NCBI GenBank assembly: GCA_947627585.1
Contig: CANQWP010000014.1
Coordinates: 1 to 12,937, forward strand
Reading direction: 5' to 3'
DNA length: 12,937 nucleotides
DNA from: an uncultured Clostridia bacterium
GTDB taxonomy: Bacteria > Bacillota > Clostridia > Christensenellales > UBA1242
Part shown: in pieces, positions 7,135 to 12,937 of the stretch
Layout of the letters: the number at the start of each line of letters is the position of its first letter
How positions within the stretch are numbered: position 1 is the stretch's first letter
The notes under the pieces: model-generated
Database searches by the model: none
Told to the model about the DNA's origin: nothing
Seen by the model: only the letters and a program-made list of their open reading frames with translations
Made by a program: the position numbers and the translations under genes

Positions 7135-7582
7135 TTTGTTCGGGAGTTAATTTTGTCTCTTTTTCTTTTACGATTTGTTTTTCTTTCATATATTGCTGTG
7201 CAAAACCATTGGCTAAATTCATAAATTCAGCATTTTGCGAAAAACCGACAGCAAGCACATTTTCTTCAAGCTCTTTGAGCACTGTTTCAGGTCTTCCATG
7301 GTTGTTGCATGAAATCATTTTGTCGTTGTTTGCATTTTTTGCAGAAATACAGAAAGGGCAAGAACTTTTTTTGTTCAGTTGCCTCAAATGAAAATCGCTG
7401 AATATAAACGCGCTGTTCAAGCGCTTGCTTTGTGGAAGTGAATAATCATGTTCGTATAGTTTTGTTGATATATAGTCATAGAAATTGTAAAGTTCTTTAA
7501 TGGCAACTTTTGTCACACGCGAGTTGACCATGTAGAGTGCAATAAGTTGTTCAATTTCAAAAAGTTTGGGCGCTTGTTGCAT
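7100..7582 (-). CDS. hypothetical protein with CxxC...CxxH motif
   Basis: A 160-residue soluble protein that I do not recognise. The N-terminal half is helical-looking. The centre holds CPFC (Cys75, Cys78) and, 13 residues after Cys78, CNNH (Cys92, His95), a possible zinc-binding site. The C-terminus is polar and ends in RWWDYFGR. I chose the ATG at 7582 rather than the GTG at 7588: the AAGGAG ribosome binding site (complement of 7588-7593) overlaps that GTG but is five bases from the ATG. It is the first gene of the minus-strand operon, and its 3' end overlaps the PflX-family gene, so a related role or at least coordinated expression is likely. A promoter with TTGACA and an extended -10 lies about 50 bases upstream. 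Nothing further about function can be supported. Confidence 0.8.
   Translation of the reverse strand: MQQAPKLFEIEQLIALYMVNSRVTKVAIKELYNFYDYISTKLYEHDYSLPQSKRLNSAFIFSDFHLRQLNKKSSCPFCISAKNANNDKMISCNNHGRPETVLKELEENVLAVGFSQNAEFMNLANGFAQQYMKEKQIVKEKETKLTPEQNAQRWWDYFGR
7121..7126 (-). promoter_or_regulatory. ribosome binding site favouring the TTG start of the PflX gene
   Basis: AGGTGG on the minus strand lies ten bases before the TTG at 7110-7108. The ATG at 7134-7132 has only CTCCCGAACAAA in front of it and no purine-rich site. Confidence 0.45.
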
Positions 7583-7587
7583 TTTCA

Positions 7588-7593
7588 CTCCTT
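7588..7593 (-). promoter_or_regulatory. ribosome binding site that fixes the start of the 160-residue gene
   Basis: AAGGAG on the minus strand, five bases before the ATG at 7582-7580. Its last G is the first base of the alternative GTG codon, which excludes that GTG as the start. Confidence 0.8.
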
Positions 7594-7629
7594 TTCAAAA
7601 GTTTGAATTTTTGCTTAAATTTTTCATAC

Positions 7630-7657
7630 ATTATCACAAAAAGTGCCTTTTTGTCAA
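7630..7657 (-). promoter_or_regulatory. promoter of the minus-strand unknown/PflX operon
   Basis: On the minus strand, a perfect TTGACA (complement of 7652-7657) is followed after 16 bases by GATAAT (complement of 7630-7635). TGT directly before it forms an extended -10. Confidence 0.7.
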
Positions 7658-7685
7658 GATTAAATTGAAAATAATATAAAAAATA

Positions 7686-7715
7686 TAGACAAAAAGCATG
7701 AGAATGTGATATAAT
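7686..7715 (+). promoter_or_regulatory. promoter of the CNNM/CorC-like gene
   Basis: TAGACA (7686-7691, five of six to consensus), an 18-base gap and a perfect TATAAT (7710-7715) preceded by TGA, an extended -10. It is back to back with the minus-strand promoter; the two -35 elements are 28 bases apart. Transcription would start near 7722. Confidence 0.8.
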
Positions 7716-7751
7716 GAAGCATAATTGATTTTGAAATTTTAAGGAGTTTTT

Positions 7752-9125
7752 ATGCACCCCTGTATGATGCTGACAACTGGTTTCAATGCCACTCACGGAA
7801 TTTTGATTGGCGTCATTGTTTTTCTTTTGTTTTGTTCGGCGTTTTTCTCAGCGAGCGAGACCGCGTTTTCGTCAATGAACCTCATTCGAATTCGCACAAT
7901 GGCAGAAAACAAGGTGAAGGGCGCAAGAAAGGCGCTTTATGTGTCCGAGCATTCTGACCGCGCACTCACAACAATTCTTGTCGGGAACAACATTGTCAAC
8001 ATTTTGGCCACCACACTTTGCGCATTTATTTTTGCGCAACTTTTGGAGAGTGCGACACTTCAAAATGTGCTAAACACCGTTGTCATGACAATTGTCATCT
8101 TGATTTCTGGCGAAATTTTGCCAAAAGGCATTGCAAAAGCAAATCCTGAAAAAACGGCATGTCATCTATCTTTTGTGCTGTTTGTTTTGATGAAAATTCT
8201 CTATCCTGTTGTCATTTGTTTCTATGGTCTTCAAAAACTTTTCACCAAAAAGCAAGAGAGTGAGCGCGAAAATGCCACTTTCACTGAAGATGAACTTGAA
8301 AGCATCATCGACACAATGGAAGAAGAGGGTGTTTTGGAAAAAGATGAGGTAGACCTTTTGCAAGGCACGTTCAAAATGAAAGAGGCCACTGCGGACGACA
8401 TCATGACGCACCGCGTGGACGTGGTGTTTTTGGACATCAACGCCACGGAAGAGGAAGTTGAGAAGACTTTTCTGGAACATCAATACAGCCGAATGCCGGT
8501 CTTTGAGGACAGCACCGACAATGTAGTGGGCATTTTGCATTTCAAGGACTATCTTTCGGCCAAAATCAAGGGCGGGTCGCTGGAACTTTCAAAAATCATG
8601 ACCGAGCCACTTTTCACCGCCGAAAACACAAGCGTTGACATGCTTGTCAAAGAGATGCAAAAAGCGAAGAAACATTTGGCAGTTGTGCTTGATGAACATG
8701 GCGGCGTTTCGGGCATTGTCACGATTGAAGATTGCACAGAGACCGTTTTTGGGGAGATTTTTGACGAGAGTGACGTCGGAGAAATTGAGCCAAAGATTGA
8801 GCAAATTGGCGACGATGAATATAGCGTTGATGCGGAAATCACTGTGGAGGACCTTTTTGACCGCCTTGAAATTGAAACACTTCCAGAAAATCCATATCAA
8901 ACAGTCAACTCCTTTTTGTTTGAGCTTTCAAAAGATATTCCGGAGCTTCATAATGAATATGTCTATAACACAATTGACGAAATTTTGGACGACGAGGGCA
9001 ACTTGACACAAAATGTAATTGACATGATTTTCACGGTGACGGCAATGGACGGCAGGCGCGTGCAAAAAGTAAACTTGAAAATCAGATATCACACCGGAAA
9101 AGATGACGACGAAAAGAAAGAATAG
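7752..9125 (+). CDS. CNNM/CorC-type membrane protein (DUF21, paired CBS, CorC_HlyC domain)
   Basis: A member of the 'hemolysin' family now understood as CNNM/CorC-type magnesium (divalent cation) transporters, such as B. subtilis MpfA. The N-terminal DUF21 domain spans about 15-165 with four hydrophobic stretches. It carries the family motifs SASETAFSS (33-41), VGNNIVNI (from 77) and GEILPKGIAKA (from 120). Two CBS domains follow, starting near DIMTHR (216) and KIMTEP (281), with the second ending in the EDCTETVFGEIFDE segment (326 on). The C-terminal transporter-associated domain runs to about 447, followed by a charged tail. The length of 457 residues is typical. AAGGAG (7741-7746) five bases before the ATG fixes the start. 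It is a single-gene unit with its own promoter and terminator. The name hemolysin should not be read as toxin activity; Mg2+ export is inferred from the family. Confidence 0.93.
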   Translation: MHPCMMLTTGFNATHGILIGVIVFLLFCSAFFSASETAFSSMNLIRIRTMAENKVKGARKALYVSEHSDRALTTILVGNNIVNILATTLCAFIFAQLLESATLQNVLNTVVMTIVILISGEILPKGIAKANPEKTACHLSFVLFVLMKILYPVVICFYGLQKLFTKKQESERENATFTEDELESIIDTMEEEGVLEKDEVDLLQGTFKMKEATADDIMTHRVDVVFLDINATEEEVEKTFLEHQYSRMPVFEDSTDNVVGILHFKDYLSAKIKGGSLELSKIMTEPLFTAENTSVDMLVKEMQKAKKHLAVVLDEHGGVSGIVTIEDCTETVFGEIFDESDVGEIEPKIEQIGDDEYSVDAEITVEDLFDRLEIETLPENPYQTVNSFLFELSKDIPELHNEYVYNTIDEILDDEGNLTQNVIDMIFTVTAMDGRRVQKVNLKIRYHTGKDDDEKKE

Positions 9126-9133
9126 TTCAAATT

Positions 9134-9160
9134 GGCAATTTTCAAAAAATTGCCTTTTTT
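9134..9160 (+). terminator. intrinsic terminator of the CNNM/CorC-like gene
   Basis: GGCAATTTT (9134-9142) pairs perfectly with AAAATTGCC (9146-9154) around a three-base loop, followed by six T. Confidence 0.92.
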
Positions 9161-9232
9161 GTCAAATAGAAGAAATTATAGTAATAATTAAATAATTTTT
9201 TTGTCAAATTGCAAGGAATTTTCCGAGTTTTG

Positions 9233-9241
9233 TGGTATATT
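9233..9241 (+). promoter_or_regulatory. candidate extended -10 promoter of the dnaG operon
   Basis: TATATT (9236-9241, five of six to consensus) is preceded by TGG, forming an extended -10. No -35 is present at normal spacing: TTGCAA (9209-9214) would be 21 bases away and TTGTCA (9201-9206) 29 bases away. The start of transcription would be near 9248, about 26 bases before the proposed dnaG start. Confidence 0.5.
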
Positions 9242-9263
9242 AGGGATGTTAAACACAAATTTT

Positions 9264-9276
9264 GGAGCGCATATTG
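9264..9276 (+). promoter_or_regulatory. ribosome binding site and TTG start of dnaG
   Basis: GGAG at 9264-9267 lies six bases before TTG 9274-9276. It overlaps the earlier in-frame TTG at 9262, so the later TTG is the better start. Confidence 0.6.
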
Positions 9277-11040
9277 CAAAACAAAGGCTTTGGCGGCGAC
9301 TTTTTGAGTGAACTCAAGCGCAAAAACAGTTTGGTGGACATTGCGTCAAACTATGTTCGCTTGGAACAAAAAGGAAGTCGCTTTTGGGCATGTTGTCCGT
9401 TTCACAGTGAAAAAACCCCGTCCTTTTCCATTTCGGAAGAAGATGGAATTTATTATTGCTTTGGCTGCAAAGAGACCGGCGATGTCATCAAGTTTGTCGA
9501 GAAAATGGAAAATTTGGAGTTCATGGACGCGGTCAAGTTTTTGGCAGAGCGCGCCGGAATGGAAGTTCCAAGTTTGGAAAACAGCGATGAGCGCAAGAAA
9601 AAACAACAACTGCGCGACCGAGTTTTGAGCGCGCTTGACTTTGCATACAAGCACTATATGGAAAATCTTTACAGTCCCGATGCAAAAAAAGCGCAAGACT
9701 ATGTGAAACTGCGCAAGTTCACGCGAAGGGAACTTGAAGATTTCAAAATTGGCTATTCCAAAGATTGGACGGACATTGTGACCTATCTTTTGGGCAAAGG
9801 CTTCACCGAAAACGAACTTCTCTCTGCCGGAATTGCTGGCAAAAAAGATGGAAGGCTATATGACTTCGTGGCCGAAAGGCTGGTGTTTCCAATTTTCAAT
9901 TCTTTTGGCGAGTGCATCGGCTTCAGCGCACGTGCGCTTGAAAAAACGGACTTTGCAAAATATAAAAACACCGCCGAGACGATTGTTTTTCAAAAAGGCA
10001 GAGTTGTGTTTGGAATCAACATTCTCAAAAGCCAAAAACAGCAACAACTTTTGGACAAAATCATTTTGGTCGAAGGCCAAATGGACGTGATTGCCATGCA
10101 CAAGGCGGGCTTCAAAAGCACTGTGGCTTGCATGGGTACGGCGCTGACAAAAGACCATGTGCGAGAGCTGAAAAGATATAACTCAAACATCTTTCTTTGC
10201 TTTGACAACGACGGCGCTGGCACAAAGGCGACCTTGCGCGCAATTGAGATGTTTCGAAATGAGGACGTCAACTTGAAAGTTGTTCAACTTTCGGGCGGAA
10301 AAGACCCCGACGAAGTTTTGCAAAATTTGGGAAAAGAAAAACTGCAAGAAATGATTGACCAGGCGCTGCCATATATGGACTTTTTGATCGAGCACTATCA
10401 AAATCAGTTTGATCTTTCAAAAGCGGAAGAAAAAAACGCATTTGTCAAAGCGATTTTGGCAGAAATCAAAAAACTTGGCGACGAAACACTTTTTGAGCCA
10501 TATCTTGAAAAAGTGCGAGACATTTCAAAAGTCCCGCTGGACGTTTTGAGAAGAAACGTCAACGGGAGCATTGTGGAAACAAAGGTCACCATGCCAAAAA
10601 TGCCGACAGTGCCGACAGAAAGCGGCGGCGACAAGGCAAGCAAATTCATTTTGGCAGCACTTTTGCACAAAAAAGACTTCGTTGACAAAAAAATCGATTA
10701 TTCAAAACTTTTGGAAGAGTTTTCTTCATATTTGGACATAATCAATCAAAATATGCCACTTTCGTCAATTTTTGACCTTGAGGGTGCGAGCGACGACCCG
10801 TTTTTGATGGAACTTGTCAACTTCAATTTTGCAGCCTTTCAAGTAGATGAGGAAAAATATTTCAAAGAATGTTTATGGAAAGTGGCGGAAAACAAACTTA
10901 AAAAGATGCAAGCAAAACTCAGTGAAGAATATAAGGTTTGCGAAGATTTGGACAAGCGTGCCGAGATTGCGCGCGCGCTTGGAAGGCTTGCGATTTCATT
11001 AAAGAACAAGAATTTGGAGGAATTTTATGGCAGAAGATAA
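9274..11040 (+). CDS. dnaG: DNA primase DnaG
   Basis: Makes RNA primers for Okazaki fragments and acts with the replicative helicase at the fork. Numbering from TTG 9274, the zinc-binding domain has CCPFHSEKTPSF (zinc ligands Cys41 and His44) and CFGC (Cys62, Cys65). The catalytic TOPRIM domain has VEGQMD (Glu267) and CFDNDGAG (Asp311, Asp313). The GFSAR...KYKNTAET segment before it is the usual RNA-polymerase-domain motif. A divergent helical C-terminus (from about 445) matches the position of the helicase-interaction domain. The length of 588 residues is normal. The start codon is TTG: I prefer 9274 because GGAG precedes it by six bases and overlaps the alternative TTG at 9262. The 3' end overlaps the sigma factor gene by 14 bases and contains its ribosome binding site, indicating translational coupling in the classic dnaG-rpoD operon. 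Confidence 0.96.
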   Translation: MQNKGFGGDFLSELKRKNSLVDIASNYVRLEQKGSRFWACCPFHSEKTPSFSISEEDGIYYCFGCKETGDVIKFVEKMENLEFMDAVKFLAERAGMEVPSLENSDERKKKQQLRDRVLSALDFAYKHYMENLYSPDAKKAQDYVKLRKFTRRELEDFKIGYSKDWTDIVTYLLGKGFTENELLSAGIAGKKDGRLYDFVAERLVFPIFNSFGECIGFSARALEKTDFAKYKNTAETIVFQKGRVVFGINILKSQKQQQLLDKIILVEGQMDVIAMHKAGFKSTVACMGTALTKDHVRELKRYNSNIFLCFDNDGAGTKATLRAIEMFRNEDVNLKVVQLSGGKDPDEVLQNLGKEKLQEMIDQALPYMDFLIEHYQNQFDLSKAEEKNAFVKAILAEIKKLGDETLFEPYLEKVRDISKVPLDVLRRNVNGSIVETKVTMPKMPTVPTESGGDKASKFILAALLHKKDFVDKKIDYSKLLEEFSSYLDIINQNMPLSSIFDLEGASDDPFLMELVNFNFAAFQVDEEKYFKECLWKVAENKLKKMQAKLSEEYKVCEDLDKRAEIARALGRLAISLKNKNLEEFYGRR

Positions 11041-12103
11041 AGAAAATCAAGACAAAATCAAGTTGGTCTATGAGAAATTGCAAACTCTTGCAATGAAAAA
11101 AGGTTCAATCAACGAAGAAGATGTTTGGATTTCACTCGTCAAAGTTGGCGAAAACGCCAAGGGCATCGAGCAGTTTTTGGAGAAGCTTCGAAAAAGAAAA
11201 GTGAAAGTCATCAAATCCAAAGATGAAGACATGTCGGACGAAAGTTTTTCGGACATTGTGATGTCAGTCAGCTTTGACGACCCTGTGAAGATGTATTTGA
11301 AAGACATCGGAAAAGTTCCTCTTCTTTCGGGGGACGAAGAAAGAGAATATGCAAAGCGCGCAATGGCGGGCGATCAATATGCCAAATCGGTGCTTTGCGA
11401 GGCCAACTTGCGTCTTGTGGTCAGCGTGGCAAAAAGATATGTCGGCAAAACGTCAATGAGCTTTCTTGACCTCATTCAAGAGGGCAACATGGGCCTTTTG
11501 CGCGCAGTGGACAAGTTTGACTACACAAAAGGCTTCAAGTTTTCCACATATGCGACATGGTCGATCAGGCAGGCCATCACGCGGGCCATGGCTGACCAAT
11601 CGCGCACCATTCGAATTCCTGTTCACATGGTGGAGACCATCAACAAATATGTCAAGGTGACGCGCTCGCTCATGCAAAAACTTGGGCGCGAGCCGACCAT
11701 CGAGGAAATTGCGGAAGAAATGGGCCTTTCGGTGCAGAAAGTGATTGAAATTCAGCGCACCGCCCAAGACCCAATTTCGCTTGAGACGCCAATGGGCGAA
11801 GAGGACGACGGCAAAATGGCGGATGTCATTGTGGACGAAAGCGCCAAGTCGCCAATTGATAGCGCCACCCAGAGCCTTTTGCGCGAGCAGCTTTTGGCGG
11901 TCATCGACACGCTCACGCCGCGCGAACAAGAGGTCATTCGCCAGCGATATGGCCTTATGGACGGCAGACAAAAAACTTTGGAGGAAGTGGGAAAGGAATT
12001 TTCCGTCACCAGAGAGCGCATTCGTCAAATTGAGGCCAAGGCCCTTCGAAAACTCAAGCACCCAAATCGCAGCAAACGCTTGACCGATTTTGTTGATTGG
12101 TGA
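11027..12103 (+). CDS. rpoD: RNA polymerase housekeeping sigma factor (RpoD/SigA)
   Basis: Primary sigma factor directing RNA polymerase to -10/-35 promoters. Of 358 residues, a region 1.1-like N-terminus (about 1-65) is followed by region 1.2 (DDPVKMYLKDIG, 84-95). Region 2 contains NLRLVVSVAKRY, FLDLIQEGNMGL, the -10 recognition/melting segment KFSTYATWSIRQAITRA and TIRIPVHMVETINK. Region 3 follows, then region 4 with TPREQEVIRQRYGL and the helix-turn-helix from about 316 to 341. Two departures from the usual sequence: the Trp-Trp pair of region 2.3 is Trp178-Ser179 (codons TGG TCG), and the loop before FLDLIQEG reads GKTSMSF, one residue longer than the common GRGMLF or NRGLQF. GGAGG (11016-11020) six bases before ATG sets the start inside the end of dnaG. 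The TGA stop coincides with the family's usual end. Gene context and full domain set identify it as the main, not an alternative, sigma factor. Confidence 0.96.
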   Translation: MAEDKENQDKIKLVYEKLQTLAMKKGSINEEDVWISLVKVGENAKGIEQFLEKLRKRKVKVIKSKDEDMSDESFSDIVMSVSFDDPVKMYLKDIGKVPLLSGDEEREYAKRAMAGDQYAKSVLCEANLRLVVSVAKRYVGKTSMSFLDLIQEGNMGLLRAVDKFDYTKGFKFSTYATWSIRQAITRAMADQSRTIRIPVHMVETINKYVKVTRSLMQKLGREPTIEEIAEEMGLSVQKVIEIQRTAQDPISLETPMGEEDDGKMADVIVDESAKSPIDSATQSLLREQLLAVIDTLTPREQEVIRQRYGLMDGRQKTLEEVGKEFSVTRERIRQIEAKALRKLKHPNRSKRLTDFVDW

Positions 12104-12157
12104 GAAAGTTTGAGATCTGAGAGTGCTTCAAATTAAATTAAAAATCAGGAGAAAAAC

Positions 12158-12865
12158 ATGAACATTGAAAACATTTTGAAATACCAAAAAGCGGACAAAG
12201 GACTTGTGGACATTGAAAACCGGCTCAAAAAAAGTCCGTATAAAGCCAAGGAAGCGGAACTTCAAAACACAAAGAAAAAGGCAACGGCGGACTATCGCGA
12301 CCAAGAAGTGCGTGGGCAAAAATTTCTTAAAGACTTTGAGAACATCAAGAAAAATTTTGACATGACCGAAAAGAAACTGAAAGAAATTTTGGCGAAAGAT
12401 GTTTCAAGCATGAGCATTGAAGAAATTGAACGCACGCAAGCCATCAAAGAAAAAATTGAGCACAACTTGAAGATTTTGCAAAAGATGTTCAAAGAGCTCG
12501 ATGACGGCATTTCAAGCGTGACAAGCGAGCGCATCAAAACGGTCAGCGCGGTCAACGATTCCAACGCAAAAATCGGTCTTTGCAAAAAGAAATTTGAAGA
12601 AGAAGAACAAAGTTTGCTGCCAGAAAAAGCAAAAATTGAAAAAGACTTGAAAGTTTTGGAAAAAGATGTTGACAGCGAAACGATGGAAAAATATCGCAAA
12701 AAGCGCCAAGACGGAATTTTTCCGGTATTTGTCGAACTTGAAATGGGCGCATATTGTGGCTTTTGCCGCATGGAGCAGCCGAAAGTTGCGCTTTCACACT
12801 TGAAAGAAACGGGCGTCATCACTTGCGAGCATTGCAAGCGTTACATCTACGCGCCGAAGAAATAA
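12158..12865 (+). CDS. coiled-coil protein with C4 zinc ribbon (CT398/CdsZ-like)
   Basis: A 235-residue protein with a long charged helical hairpin or coiled coil (about 1-190) and a C-terminal C4 zinc ribbon: CGFC (Cys200, Cys203) and CEHC (Cys223, Cys226) followed by KRYIYAP. This layout is that of the zf-RING_7/CT398 family. The chlamydial member (CdsZ) has been reported to interact with sigma-54 and the type III export machinery; the role in other bacteria is not established. AGGAG (12147-12151) six bases before the ATG sets the start. It lies 54 bases after the sigma gene with no terminator between, so it should be the third gene of the dnaG-rpoD transcript, and it is followed directly by a terminator. 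A scaffold or RNA-polymerase-associated role is possible but only inferred from the neighbour and the family. Confidence 0.88.
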   Translation: MNIENILKYQKADKGLVDIENRLKKSPYKAKEAELQNTKKKATADYRDQEVRGQKFLKDFENIKKNFDMTEKKLKEILAKDVSSMSIEEIERTQAIKEKIEHNLKILQKMFKELDDGISSVTSERIKTVSAVNDSNAKIGLCKKKFEEEEQSLLPEKAKIEKDLKVLEKDVDSETMEKYRKKRQDGIFPVFVELEMGAYCGFCRMEQPKVALSHLKETGVITCEHCKRYIYAPKK

Positions 12866-12878
12866 AATTCAAAAAAAC

Positions 12879-12901
12879 ACGGCAAAAAGCGCCGTTTTTT
12901 T
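12879..12901 (+). terminator. intrinsic terminator of the dnaG-rpoD-zinc ribbon operon
   Basis: ACGGC (12879-12883) pairs with GCCGT (12891-12895) around a seven-base A-rich loop, followed by a run of T to 12901. The A tract before the stem can lengthen it. The remaining 36 bases of the window hold nothing recognisable. Confidence 0.85.
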
Positions 12902-12937
12902 GTTATTTTTTTGCATTTTTGGTTTTGTTTATCAGTG

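Noticed and set aside
7583..7588. GTG start two codons upstream for the 160-residue gene
   Set aside because: The GTG overlaps the AAGGAG ribosome binding site, so the ribosome could not use both; the ATG at 7582 is at ideal spacing.
9262..9273. TTG at 9262 as the dnaG start
   Set aside because: The GGAG that should serve as ribosome binding site begins within this codon; TTG 9274 is six bases after it.
12101..12103. Possibility that TGA encodes Trp (code 4)
   Set aside because: TGA lies exactly at the normal end of the sigma factor, and Trp in all conserved positions is TGG; no in-frame TGA is needed in any gene.
12104..12157. Terminator between rpoD and the zinc-ribbon gene
   Set aside because: No stable hairpin followed by T residues is present in these 54 bases, so the genes are taken as one transcript.

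Overview
The window is chromosomal DNA from an AT-rich bacterium, most likely an uncultured Bacillota (Clostridia-like) lineage. The signs are: a dnaG-rpoD pair with the sigma gene coupled to the primase; an AddA-type rather than RecB-type recombination nuclease; strong GGAGG/AAGGAG ribosome binding sites; T-tailed hairpin terminators; and very AT-rich intergenic DNA. TGG is used for Trp, and TGA ends the sigma gene exactly where the family ends, so the standard bacterial code applies. No tRNA, rRNA, CRISPR array, insertion sequence or integrase was seen. No species can be named from sequence reading alone.

Layout. (1) Positions 3-3158, plus strand: an AddA helicase/nuclease that has lost its extreme N-terminus, including Walker A, to the window edge. 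(2) Positions 3332-5767, plus strand: an unrecognised membrane-anchored coiled-coil protein of about 800 residues. It has a Tyr/Asp/Gly repeat, a long acidic stretch and six AT-hook (RGRP-type) motifs. Its ideal Shine-Dalgarno leads into ATG followed at once by TAG, one base out of frame with the long ORF. It ends at a bidirectional terminator. (3) Positions 5825-7582, minus strand: a three-segment small membrane protein with its own strong promoter, a PflX-type radical SAM protein, and an unknown 160-residue protein with a CxxC/CxxH motif. The last two overlap and form an operon. (4) Positions 7752-9125, plus strand: a CNNM/CorC-type (DUF21 + CBS) transporter, divergent from the minus-strand operon and with its own terminator. 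(5) Positions 9274-12865, plus strand: dnaG, rpoD/sigA and a zinc-ribbon coiled-coil protein in one apparent operon, closed by a terminator.

The right half is the replication/transcription initiation operon: primase and the main sigma factor are translationally coupled, and a CT398/CdsZ-like zinc-ribbon protein is added. The left half is double-strand-break repair followed by the novel protein.

The two observations most worth following are the membrane-tethered multi-AT-hook protein, a possible membrane-to-nucleoid link, and a housekeeping sigma factor in which the second Trp of the region 2.3 Trp pair is Ser. Four of the five promoters I can place in this window carry an extended -10 (TGn). 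The fifth instead has a perfect -35 at 17 bp spacing.
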